Shown: in pieces, positions 1 to 4,627 of the stretch
How the letters are laid out: every line of letters begins with the position of its first letter
Numbering within the stretch: the stretch's first letter is position 1
Assembly: GCA_900553245.1 (NCBI GenBank)
Contig: USCP01000080.1
Span: 1-8,543 of the forward strand
Origin: an uncultured Peptococcaceae bacterium
Lineage (GTDB): Bacteria; Bacillota; Peptococcia; Peptococcales; Peptococcaceae
DNA: 8,543 nucleotides
Reading direction: 5' to 3'
The notes under the pieces: generated by a model
Told to the model about the DNA's origin: nothing
Database searches by the model: none
The model's input: only the letters and a program-made list of their open reading frames with translations
Position numbers and translations under genes: made by a program

Positions 1-214
1 TCCCTCCAAAAACGGCTTCCTCATTCAATTCCAGTCAGATATTTTGAACCGCCGTGTGGAACGTCCGAAAAATGTCGAAAGTACCGCCCTTGGTGCGGCC
101 CTTCTCGCCGGTCTTACCGTCGGCTTCTGGAAGGATGAAGCTGAGGTGCGAGCGTCTCACGCCATGGACCACATTTATGAACCGGCCATGGACGAGGACA
201 CCCGCGGGCGCTAG
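1..214 (+). CDS. glpK: Glycerol kinase, C-terminal part (partial; ends at an early TAG)
   Basis: This is the 3' end of a glycerol kinase gene (ATP-dependent phosphorylation of glycerol to glycerol 3-phosphate in the cytoplasm, FGGY kinase family). The reading frame uses codons starting at base 2, and the gene begins outside the window. Visible family blocks are KNGFLIQFQSDIL, then RVERP, then ESTALGAALLAGLTVGFWKD, the C-terminal FGGY domain with its conserved GAA-LAGL-VGFW segment, and then YEPAMDED. The frame is closed by TAG at 212-214, but the same frame continues with family-like sequence to TAA at 263-265 (see the separate entry). The gene is the only + strand gene in the first 4 kb and converges on the DUF4097 operon. 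A related FGGY sugar kinase is possible, but the VGFWKD and PAMDE signatures favour GlpK. Confidence 0.85.
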   Translation, partial: PSKNGFLIQFQSDILNRRVERPKNVESTALGAALLAGLTVGFWKDEAEVRASHAMDHIYEPAMDEDTRGR

Positions 215-265
215 TACGAAGGCTGGCTTGCAGCGGTACAAAAGACCCTCACTAAAAATGATTAA
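212..265 (+). other. glpK: In-frame amber codon followed by the residual glpK C-terminal tail
   Basis: After TAG (212-214) the same frame reads YEGWLAAVQKTLTKND and then TAA at 263-265. Glycerol kinases normally end with a segment of the type R-x-LY-x-GW-x-x-AV, so these 16 codons look like the ancestral C-terminus, with TAG standing where a Leu codon is usual (TTG to TAG is one base). The protein may therefore lack its last helix. Other explanations are partial readthrough or a sequencing error. TAG also ends two other genes here (2250-2252 and 4598-4600), so wholesale reassignment of TAG is unlikely. Confidence 0.75.
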
Positions 266-270
266 CATAC

Positions 271-312
271 AAAAAAGGCGTGCCCTTCTTGAATGGAAGG
301 GCACGCCTTTTT
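271..312. terminator. Bidirectional intrinsic terminator between converging genes
   Basis: A long perfect stem (AAAAAGGCGTGCCCTT against AAGGGCACGCCTTTTT) encloses a 9-base loop. The A-tract on one side and T-tract on the other give a proper terminator on both strands. It can serve glpK from the left and the DUF4097 operon from the right. Confidence 0.9.
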
Positions 313-328
313 GAGTGCGCAAGGATGA

Positions 329-1189
329 TTATTGCAAGACAATATCGCCGTATTCGGTTTTGATGGAGAGGAGGTGCGCATCGGTGCCGCCGAGACGTTC
401 ATAACGTGTATTGTCGAGATCTTCGGATTGGGTAAGGGTACCGCCGAAAACCGGATTGACAGTGACTTCGCCAAATTCGGTGGCGATTTGAATCGTGTTG
501 GTGTCCGGAATTGTCGTCTGCACCAAGGTGACATCCCCGTAGTCGGCGGTCAACTGAGTGAGACCGGTGCAACGAAGGCTGGTGCCGTCGACATCCCCAT
601 ATTCCAATCCAAAGGAAGCAGCGGTCCACTCAGCATTGGTCAGATAAAGGTCGCCGTAAGCCAAGTGTCCCTTGATGCTGTTTAACGTGCAATCATTGAG
701 GGTCAAGTCGCCATACTCCATTTGTAAATCAAGGGATTGAAGAGTATCCTTCGGCACATAGAGGGTAACCGTGCTGTCGGCATTTTCGATGGCGTTTTCA
801 TCGTCGGCTTCTAAAATAAAGGAGAGTAAGTCAACGGCGTTGCGTTTGTAGTAAAGGGCGTCGCTGTCGGCTTCCTGAAGATGAAGGCAGCCGTTTTCAA
901 TGTCATAGGAGAAGGGGTTCGTTTCGCTTGCGCTATCGATGTGGTAGGCGAGGTGATAGCGGTCATCGTCAGATGGTTTAATCATCAGGTTTGCAAAATT
1001 AAAATCAACTTCGAGCTCGGTGATATCGCCGTCCAAAGGCGTTTTTTCTTGGCTGTAGGTGTGGGCGTTGCTGACATTTTCTCTCAGGTCTTCACGACCG
1101 TCCTTTTCTATGCCAAAGCCAATCAACAGTGCACCAACGGCACAAAGAATGAAGGCAATGGAAAGAAGCACTTTGATGGATTTTTTCAT
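329..1189 (-). CDS. DUF4097-type membrane-anchored protein with YGD repeats
   Basis: The product is 286 residues. Residues 1-6 are basic (MKKSIK) and residues 7-27 form one hydrophobic segment, which suggests a signal anchor or uncleaved signal with the rest outside the cell. From about residue 55 onward it has the short beta-strand pattern of the DUF4097/adhesin-like beta-solenoid fold, with a recurring [EAD]YGD motif near residues 159, 178, 197, 217 and 279 and a variant EFGE near 239. The start is the ATG at 1187-1189 because AAAGAGGTG lies just upstream; a longer frame reaching 1345 overlaps the preceding gene and has no such site. It starts one base after the stop of the HAAS gene and is the last gene of the PadR operon. 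The molecular function of the family is not established; proteins of this type often accompany PadR/HAAS pairs and are thought to act at the envelope. Confidence 0.85.
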   Translation of the reverse strand: MKKSIKVLLSIAFILCAVGALLIGFGIEKDGREDLRENVSNAHTYSQEKTPLDGDITELEVDFNFANLMIKPSDDDRYHLAYHIDSASETNPFSYDIENGCLHLQEADSDALYYKRNAVDLLSFILEADDENAIENADSTVTLYVPKDTLQSLDLQMEYGDLTLNDCTLNSIKGHLAYGDLYLTNAEWTAASFGLEYGDVDGTSLRCTGLTQLTADYGDVTLVQTTIPDTNTIQIATEFGEVTVNPVFGGTLTQSEDLDNTRYERLGGTDAHLLSIKTEYGDIVLQ

Positions 1190-1190
1190 A

Positions 1191-1778
1191 TTAAACACCT
1201 CTTTTTTGAGTGATGCGGGTGATGAGCTTGCTGAAACCGAGGGCAATCCACTTGCAAAGATAGAAACATAAAATAGCAATAAGAAGAGCGATACCAATGC
1301 CCAAAAGACCGGCACCGATGAGCATGAGCCCCGAACCGAAGGCATTTGTCAGTAGGCCAATACCTTGGACAATAAATTGTCCGCCTTGTACAATCAAGCC
1401 AAATTCCGCCACTACAGTGCTGACAATCAATGCGCCAATTAAACAGAAAGCGGCAATCATCAGTCCGATGCCGAGGCACAATCCGGCAAGTCCAAGCGGT
1501 GAAAGAAGCAAGGCTGCCATAGCGATGCCGAAAATAGCCCAAGGAGAGTGATGCTTAAGGTCTGGTGCTGCGGATTCAGCATTACCCTGCAAAAGTGCTT
1601 GCACCAATTCGGTAGCGACCTCCTTGGGCGTGCCTAATTCTTCAATGACCTGAGCTTCGTTTTCAGGCCCTGCTTCCTCAAAATACTCCGTGTAGTAGGC
1701 CATGGCGTTTTGATAATCGTCCTTTGGCAGCTTTTTGAGATGGTGGGCCAATTCGGCAAGATAGCTTTCCTTAGTCAT
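1191..1778 (-). CDS. HAAS domain / DUF1700 family membrane protein
   Basis: The product is 195 residues. Residues 1-65 form the cytoplasmic helical HAAS domain (Y-L-x-x-L-x-x-x-L-x-x-LP, then YYTEYFEEAG, then VIEELGTPKEVA), the hallmark of DUF1700 proteins. Residues about 80-183 are very hydrophobic and Gly/Ala/Leu-rich, giving about three to four membrane segments, and the protein ends in a short basic tail. The ATG at 1776-1778 is preceded by AAAGGAGG, which fixes this start rather than a start 21 codons upstream. The start overlaps the end of padR by 8 bases (ATGACTAA), so the two are probably translationally coupled. HAAS domains are thought to work with PadR-like regulators in transmitting envelope or membrane signals; the partner here would be the adjacent PadR. 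The signal is unknown. Confidence 0.88.
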   Translation of the reverse strand: MTKESYLAELAHHLKKLPKDDYQNAMAYYTEYFEEAGPENEAQVIEELGTPKEVATELVQALLQGNAESAAPDLKHHSPWAIFGIAMAALLLSPLGLAGLCLGIGLMIAAFCLIGALIVSTVVAEFGLIVQGGQFIVQGIGLLTNAFGSGLMLIGAGLLGIGIALLIAILCFYLCKWIALGFSKLITRITQKRGV

Positions 1779-2091
1779 GATGGGAACCTCCTTTGATGAT
1801 GGCGTCGATGGCGTTGCGGTATTCCTGCCATTCCTTTTCAAGATAGTCTAAGTGTGCGCGTCCCAAGTCGGTGATGGCGTAGTATTTGCGGGCGCGGTTA
1901 TTGACGGTTTCCGTATAGGTGGTGAGGTAGCCGTCGGATGTCAGTTTTTTTAGGATCGGGTAGAGGGTGGATTCTTTGATGCTGGCAACGGTCTTGATGG
2001 TTTGACTGATATCGTAGCCATAGGAATCTCTATTTTTAACGATGGAGAGGATGAGACACTCAATCAACAGTGCTGAGAGAGGGTAGTACAT
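1771..2091 (-). CDS. PadR family transcriptional regulator
   Basis: A 106-residue winged-helix DNA-binding protein of the short PadR class (PadR-s2). Diagnostic segments are LLIECLILSIV at residues 8-18, YGYDISQTI at 24-32, the recognition-helix region STLYPILKKLTSDGYL at 41-56 and the wing NNRARKYYAIT at 64-74, followed by a C-terminal dimerisation helix (residues 77-100). The ATG at 2089-2091 has AAAGGAGG eight bases upstream. It is the first gene of the padR-HAAS-DUF4097 operon. Members of this family usually repress their own operon, and a palindrome in the leader (2132-2154) is a fitting site. The ligand or signal cannot be deduced. Confidence 0.93.
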   Translation of the reverse strand: MYYPLSALLIECLILSIVKNRDSYGYDISQTIKTVASIKESTLYPILKKLTSDGYLTTYTETVNNRARKYYAITDLGRAHLDYLEKEWQEYRNAIDAIIKGGSHHD

Positions 2092-2131
2092 GGGGCGACC
2101 TCCTTTCGAGAGACAATGGGTTGTAAAAATC

Positions 2132-2154
2132 TATATGTAAAAATTTTATATATA
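2132..2154. promoter_or_regulatory. Operator-like 23-bp palindrome, probable PadR site
   Basis: An AT-rich dyad in which 10 of 11 base pairs are symmetric about an A at 2143, with one mismatch at 2137/2149. It begins within a few bases of the expected transcription start and lies ahead of the ribosome binding site, a position suited to repression. Binding by PadR is inferred from position and symmetry. AT-richness makes chance symmetry more likely than in GC-rich DNA. Confidence 0.6.
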
Positions 2155-2164
2155 TCGTACTTTT

Positions 2165-2192
2165 ATAGTAACACAGGAATGGCTGCTGTCAA
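2165..2192 (-). promoter_or_regulatory. Promoter of the padR operon
   Basis: On the - strand, TTGACA (2187-2192) is separated by 16 bases from TACTAT (2165-2170). The start of transcription would fall near 2158, about 67 bases ahead of the padR start codon and next to the palindrome. Confidence 0.75.
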
Positions 2193-2203
2193 GAGGGAAA
2201 CAT

Positions 2204-2246
2204 AAAAAAGCGTACCTTTCTTGGATAGAAAAGCACGCTTTTTTTG
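2204..2246. terminator. Intrinsic terminator after the alarmone synthetase gene
   Basis: The arms AAAAAAGCGT and ACGCTTTTTT close a hairpin with an inner TTTC/GAAA pairing and a small internal loop. T-runs follow on both strands. On the - strand it lies directly after the synthetase stop codon (2250-2252) and just ahead of the padR promoter. Confidence 0.82.
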
Positions 2247-2249
2247 AAA

Positions 2250-2978
2250 CTATTTATTTACTTCGGGCGGAAGTGGTCGGCTCGAGCCGTTGGTACTGGC
2301 AATTTTTTGGCAAAGATCGTTCATTAGCACGTCCAGATGGCTGCTGACCTCGGCACAGGTTTTGAGATCCATCTCCATATCGGGGGTCATGACGTTTTCT
2401 TTTTTATAGCGCAGTTGGTGCTCGAGGCTCGCCCAAAAATCCATGGCGATGGTACGCAACTGAATTTCCACATTCATCATTTTCTTTTGGTTGGTGAGGA
2501 AAATCGGTACGGCCACAATCAGATGCAGGCTGCGATAGCCGTTTGGCTTTGGATTTTGGATATAATCCTTGCGTTCAATCAAAACCACGTCGTCTTGGCT
2601 GAGCAGGGCTTCGGCAATTTGATAGACGTCATCCACAAAGGAACAGACCACGCGCACACCGGCGACGTCAAAGAGATTTTCCTCAATGGACTCCACCGTC
2701 AAAGGCTGCTCGCGACGTTTGAGCTTGGAAAAAATACTGGCAGGCTCTTTGAGACGGGATTTGATGTTTTCGATGGGATTGCGTTCATATTGATAGGTGA
2801 AGTCTTCGCTAATGACGTTGAACTTGGTTTCAACCTCCATCATGGCGCAACGATAAAAGGCCATGAGGCGCCCGAAATCGTGTAGCTGATGACGGACAAA
2901 GTGAATTAAATCTTCGTGGGCAAGCACCTCCGAAAGACCATTCTTTAAAATATAATTTTCAATTTGTTGGATGTCCAT
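2250..2978 (-). CDS. Small alarmone synthetase (RelP/RelQ type GTP pyrophosphokinase)
   Basis: The product is 242 residues and consists of a RelA/SpoT-like synthetase domain only, with no HD hydrolase, TGS or ACT domain. It transfers pyrophosphate from ATP to GDP or GTP to make (p)ppGpp in the cytoplasm. Visible motifs are TKFNVISEDF (51-60), KSRLK (73-77), LFDVAGVRVVCSF (102-114, with Asp104 the likely metal ligand), ERKDYIQNPKPNGYRSLHLI (135-154, G-loop region) and VEIQLRTIAMDFWASLEHQL (170-189, with Glu171 the likely catalytic acid). The pattern is closest in memory to Bacillus YwaC/RelP, but clostridial homologues are often called RelQ, so no symbol is given. The start at 2976-2978 is chosen because TTTGGAGGTAA lies four bases upstream; a start nine codons earlier lacks this. 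It is transcribed alone, behind an attenuator-like leader. Confidence 0.92.
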   Translation of the reverse strand: MDIQQIENYILKNGLSEVLAHEDLIHFVRHQLHDFGRLMAFYRCAMMEVETKFNVISEDFTYQYERNPIENIKSRLKEPASIFSKLKRREQPLTVESIEENLFDVAGVRVVCSFVDDVYQIAEALLSQDDVVLIERKDYIQNPKPNGYRSLHLIVAVPIFLTNQKKMMNVEIQLRTIAMDFWASLEHQLRYKKENVMTPDMEMDLKTCAEVSSHLDVLMNDLCQKIASTNGSSRPLPPEVNK

Positions 2979-3117
2979 GACATTACCTCCAAAGGATGAT
3001 ATCAAGGCCCTGAGGGCATTAAAAAAGGGAATCGGTCAAAGACGGATTCCCGAATGGTTGTCAGTAGATACAGCTAGAATCCTTGACAGTGCGTCAAAAG
3101 GGCCGAGTGTGACCCTA
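2979..3117 (-). promoter_or_regulatory. Attenuated 5' leader of the alarmone synthetase gene
   Basis: Between the promoter and the start codon there are about 140 nt with clear alternative structures. Reading along the - strand: a hairpin TTGAC-GCACT-GTCAA (3083-3097), the segment GGATTC (3077-3082), the terminator hairpin (3021-3051), a small GCCC-TCA-GGGC hairpin, and the ribosome binding site. GGATTC can pair with GAATCC (3044-3049), which is part of the terminator's first arm, so the two states exclude each other. I could not match the leader to a known riboswitch or T-box; there is no T-box GGTGGTACC sequence. The controlling signal is unknown. Confidence 0.6.
3021..3051 (-). terminator. 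Attenuator terminator in the synthetase leader
   Basis: On the - strand GGGAATC pairs with GATTCCC, with an additional inner GTC/GAC pairing across a TTT loop, followed immediately by a run of six T. It lies inside the transcribed leader, 43 bases ahead of the start codon, so it would stop most transcripts unless the antiterminator forms. Confidence 0.8.
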
Positions 3118-3122
3118 CGGTC

Positions 3123-3151
3123 ATCCTATCACGGGGTGGGGCTTTTTTCAA
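3123..3151 (-). promoter_or_regulatory. Promoter of the alarmone synthetase gene
   Basis: On the - strand TTGAAA (3146-3151) and TAGGAT (3123-3128) are separated by 17 bases. Transcription should start near 3116. The spacer is C-rich. Confidence 0.72.
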
Positions 3152-3202
3152 GTCTTTGAGCGCGCGGCAAGAAAGAGCTGTGGCGTTGGTGTGCAGTGGC
3201 AT

Positions 3203-3235
3203 AAAAAAAGAACCGATACCAAAAGGCATCGGTTC
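3203..3235 (-). terminator. Terminator of the downstream tRNA-Lys gene
   Basis: On the - strand, two bases after the tRNA 3' end, GAACCGATGCC pairs with GGTATCGGTTC over a TTTT loop and runs into seven T. There is one G-T wobble in 11 pairs. Confidence 0.93.
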
Positions 3236-3236
3236 A

Positions 3237-3309
3237 TGGACCGTCAGGGGATCGAACCCTGGACAACACGATTAAGAGTCGCGTGCTCTACCAGCTGAGC
3301 TAACGGTCC
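3237..3309 (-). tRNA. tRNA-Lys (anticodon CTT), copy A
   Basis: A 73-nt cloverleaf with acceptor stem GGACCGT/ACGGTCC and discriminator A, D arm GCTC-AGCTGGTA-GAGC, anticodon stem CGCGA/TCGTG with loop CTCTTAA (anticodon CTT, reading AAG lysine codons), variable loop TTGTC and T arm CAGGG-TTCGATC-CCCTG. The 3' CCA is not encoded and must be added after transcription. It is identical to copy B at 3457-3529 and has its own promoter and terminator. Confidence 0.96.
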
Positions 3310-3329
3310 AACTCATAACTGCAAGATTT

Positions 3330-3358
3330 ATTATACGACTGTGTGCATATTTTGTCAA
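3330..3358 (-). promoter_or_regulatory. Promoter of tRNA-Lys copy A
   Basis: On the - strand a full consensus TTGACA (3353-3358) and TATAAT (3330-3335) are separated by 17 bases. The tRNA begins 20 bases past the -10 box, leaving a short 5' leader for RNase P. Confidence 0.93.
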
Positions 3359-3422
3359 TAGAAAGGTGCAGCGATAAGACGATTTTCTGCTGTATATTTT
3401 GATGACGTAGTATTGTCTGCAT

Positions 3423-3455
3423 AAAAAAAGAACCGATACCAAAAGGCATCGGTTC
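3423..3455 (-). terminator. Terminator of the upstream tRNA-Lys gene
   Basis: Identical to the terminator at 3203-3235. It ends the copy B transcript before it can reach copy A, so the two tRNAs are independent transcription units. Confidence 0.93.
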
Positions 3456-3456
3456 A

Positions 3457-3529
3457 TGGACCGTCAGGGGATCGAACCCTGGACAACACGATTAAGAGTC
3501 GCGTGCTCTACCAGCTGAGCTAACGGTCC
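3457..3529 (-). tRNA. tRNA-Lys (anticodon CTT), copy B
   Basis: Same 73-nt sequence and structure as copy A, with anticodon CTT in loop CTCTTAA and no encoded CCA. Two copies of the CTT isoacceptor side by side imply either demand for AAG decoding or a recent duplication; the TTT isoacceptor is not in this window. Confidence 0.96.
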
Positions 3530-3549
3530 AACTCACAACTGCATGATTT

Positions 3550-3578
3550 ATTATAAGCGTGTAGGGGAACATTGTCAA
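3550..3578 (-). promoter_or_regulatory. Promoter of tRNA-Lys copy B
   Basis: On the - strand consensus TTGACA (3573-3578) and TATAAT (3550-3555) are separated by 17 bases. The spacer differs completely from that of copy A, while both boxes and the leader are conserved. Confidence 0.93.
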
Positions 3579-3600
3579 TAAGTTTTTGCAAAAAATAAGA

Positions 3601-3635
3601 AAAAACGCGTTTTCTGCATCGCAGAAAGCGCGTTT
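3601..3635 (-). terminator. Terminator of the 106-residue protein gene
   Basis: On the - strand AAACGCG-C-TTTCTGC pairs with GCAGAAA-A-CGCGTTT around a GAT loop, with one C/A mismatch, then a T-run. It lies 8 bases past the stop codon and separates the gene from the tRNA promoter. Confidence 0.92.
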
Positions 3636-3642
3636 GTGTCGA

Positions 3643-3963
3643 TTAAAGATCGCGAATGGCTGCTTCCGGTTCCCAAATAGCGCGGACCGGTACCAAACGA
3701 TGTTCCTTTGCATACGCCGCAATGGCTTTGACATAGGCAGCGTCACCGTCTAAAACCACATAATCGCCCATTTCGGCTTCGCGTTCGAGCCATTGAAAAA
3801 TTTCTCCCAAAAGTTCCTCTTGGTCATGGCTTTGGGAATGCTTCCAAGCGTTTGAAAGAGTGATAGGTGGTTTATGCATGTCTCGTGCTTCGCGCAGAGC
3901 GATGGCGAGGTAATGGTCGTCGGTGAGGCGACGTTGGGTCAAACAATAGGCTTTGCCGCTCAT
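3643..3963 (-). CDS. Small alpha/beta protein, tentatively Csx20-like
   Basis: A soluble 106-residue protein without membrane segments or signal peptide. It starts with a short beta strand (KAYCLTQ, 4-10) followed by RRLTDDH, has a Trp at 40 (LSNAW), a helix EELLGEIFQWLEREAEM (49-65), then GDYVVLDGD (66-74), a helix AYVKAIAAYAKEHR, and a strand LVPVRA (90-95) followed by a short tail with Arg104. From memory, the order 'strand-x-LT-[DE], W, then W-L ... GDYVL-x-GD ... L-x-P-V-x-A ... R' resembles Csx20, a small CRISPR-associated protein linked to cyclic-oligoadenylate ring nucleases. This is inference without a search, and no CRISPR genes lie in the window. The start is fixed by AAAGGAGAG six bases ahead of ATG (3961-3963). 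It is a single-gene unit with its own promoter and terminator, divergent from the Rrf2 operon. Confidence 0.85.
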   Translation of the reverse strand: MSGKAYCLTQRRLTDDHYLAIALREARDMHKPPITLSNAWKHSQSHDQEELLGEIFQWLEREAEMGDYVVLDGDAAYVKAIAAYAKEHRLVPVRAIWEPEAAIRDL

Positions 3964-3998
3964 AATATGCTCTCCTTTATTGATTCATCTAGTATATC

Positions 3999-4027
3999 AT
4001 TATAGCGAGCCCACAGAATTGGTGCAA
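3999..4027 (-). promoter_or_regulatory. Promoter of the 106-residue protein gene
   Basis: On the - strand a perfect TATAAT (3999-4004) lies 17 bases from a weak -35, TTGCAC (4022-4027). Transcription would begin near 3992, leaving a leader of about 30 bases. Confidence 0.65.
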
Positions 4028-4038
4028 GGTGGCTGGTT

Positions 4039-4052
4039 ATAAAATGTTTTAT
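4039..4052. promoter_or_regulatory. Short palindrome in the divergent intergenic region
   Basis: ATAAAA-TG-TTTTAT is a perfect 6-bp dyad with a 2-base centre, placed between the two divergent promoters. It could be an operator for either gene, but it is short and AT-rich, so chance is possible. Confidence 0.25.
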
Positions 4053-4096
4053 TCCTACAACACGGGAGGATTATTTACCATTTTAGTAAGTCAGTG

Positions 4097-4105
4097 TGTT
4101 ATACT
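4097..4105 (+). promoter_or_regulatory. Extended -10 promoter of the Rrf2 operon
   Basis: TGT-TATACT (4097-4105) is an extended -10 element (TGn plus a good hexamer). No good -35 is found at 16-18 bases upstream, which fits an extended -10 or an activator-dependent promoter. A weak dyad TTAC-N7-GTAA (4075-4089) overlaps the -35 region, and ATACTA is repeated at 4101-4106 and 4110-4115; either might be a site for the Rrf2 protein. Confidence 0.5.
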
Positions 4106-4147
4106 AGAGATACTATAAGAAACATTCTGAATTTGGGGGAGTAGATA

Positions 4148-4600
4148 ATGAAAATTTCTACCAAAGGACGCTATGGACTTCGTGTAATGATTGATTTGGC
4201 CACCTACAGTTTGGACAAACACATTCCGTTGCGTGAAATTTCTCAACGACAAAATATTACGATTAAATATCTGGAACAAATCATGACCCCGCTTTTAAAA
4301 GCAGGCTTTGTCACCAGCTTTCGCGGCAACAATGGTGGCTATCAATTAAATTGTGCGCCGAGCGATGTGAGTGTGGGCGAAATCCTTCGTGTAATGGAAG
4401 GCTCTTTGGCGCCGGTGGCATGCTTGGAGGGCGACACCAATTCCTGCCCAAATCGCGATACCTGCCAAACCTTGCCGGTGTGGGAAAAACTCGATTGCCT
4501 GATAGAGGATTATTTAAACAGCATTGCGTTGGATGACTTATTGCAGGATGAACATCTTGTTCATGAAACTTGTCCGCTCACTCAAGGCCGTAGAAACTAG
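4148..4600 (+). CDS. Rrf2 family transcriptional regulator, IscR type with three cysteines
   Basis: A 150-residue winged-helix regulator. The N-terminus MKISTKGRYGLRVMIDLA, the recognition-helix region KYLEQIMTPLLKAGFVTS (40-57) and the wing RGNNGGYQL (59-67) are diagnostic of Rrf2. Residues 92-106 carry Cys92, Cys100 and Cys106 (C-x7-C-x5-C), the position where IscR-like members bind a [2Fe-2S] or similar cluster; spacing in E. coli IscR is x5/x5. The protein therefore probably senses Fe-S status, oxidative or nitrosative stress, though CymR-like members without a cluster exist. Cys69, Cys117 and Cys142 are further cysteines. GGGGGAG sits seven bases ahead of the ATG. It is the first gene of a five-gene operon; the next gene begins 27 bases after its TAG. 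No isc or suf genes are next to it in the window. Confidence 0.93.
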   Translation: MKISTKGRYGLRVMIDLATYSLDKHIPLREISQRQNITIKYLEQIMTPLLKAGFVTSFRGNNGGYQLNCAPSDVSVGEILRVMEGSLAPVACLEGDTNSCPNRDTCQTLPVWEKLDCLIEDYLNSIALDDLLQDEHLVHETCPLTQGRRN

Positions 4601-4627
4601 CACAAAGGAAAGGGAGGAAAAGAGACC

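Larger units (their letters stand above)
3199..3335. repeat. Direct repeat copy A (tRNA-Lys unit)
   Basis: A 137-bp segment covering terminator, tRNA gene, leader and -10 box that recurs at 3419-3555 with two differences (3316 T/C and 3324 A/T). The repeat ends exactly at the -10 box; the 17-bp promoter spacers beyond it are unrelated. Confidence 0.93.
3419..3555. repeat. Direct repeat copy B (tRNA-Lys unit)
   Basis: Second copy of the 137-bp unit at 3199-3335, offset by 220 bp. The 83 bp between the copies (3336-3418) hold the -35 box and spacer of copy A's promoter and about 60 bases with no recognisable gene. Confidence 0.93.

Noticed and set aside
212..214. Genome-wide reassignment of TAG to an amino acid (for example pyrrolysine)
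   Set aside because: TAG ends the alarmone synthetase and Rrf2 genes at natural family lengths, so only a local explanation is supported here.
1190..1345. An upstream extension of the DUF4097 gene by 52 codons
   Set aside because: It would overlap the HAAS gene almost entirely at this end, has no ribosome binding site, and the internal ATG at 1187-1189 has a strong one followed by a typical signal-anchor.
2337..2885. A 182-codon open frame on the + strand opposite the alarmone synthetase
   Set aside because: It is the mirror of a conserved gene, has no convincing ribosome binding site, and its product shows no family pattern.
2979..3117. T-box or guanidine/PRPP/ppGpp (ykkC-type) riboswitch in the synthetase leader
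   Set aside because: I see no T-box core sequence and no convincing match to the ykkC core; only the generic alternative hairpins are supported.
3079..3129. A 16-codon leader peptide in the synthetase leader, starting at the ATG next to the -10 box
   Set aside because: The ATG lies within or touching the promoter -10 region, upstream of the expected transcription start, and has no ribosome binding site. The codons show no run of one amino acid.
3199..3555. The repeated segment as a CRISPR array
   Set aside because: Only two 137-bp copies exist, and each is explained by a tRNA gene with its terminator and -10 box.
3272..3746. Open frames on the - strand that run through the tRNA genes and end in the same short peptide
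   Set aside because: They are created by translating the duplicated tRNA-Lys sequence and are not protein genes.
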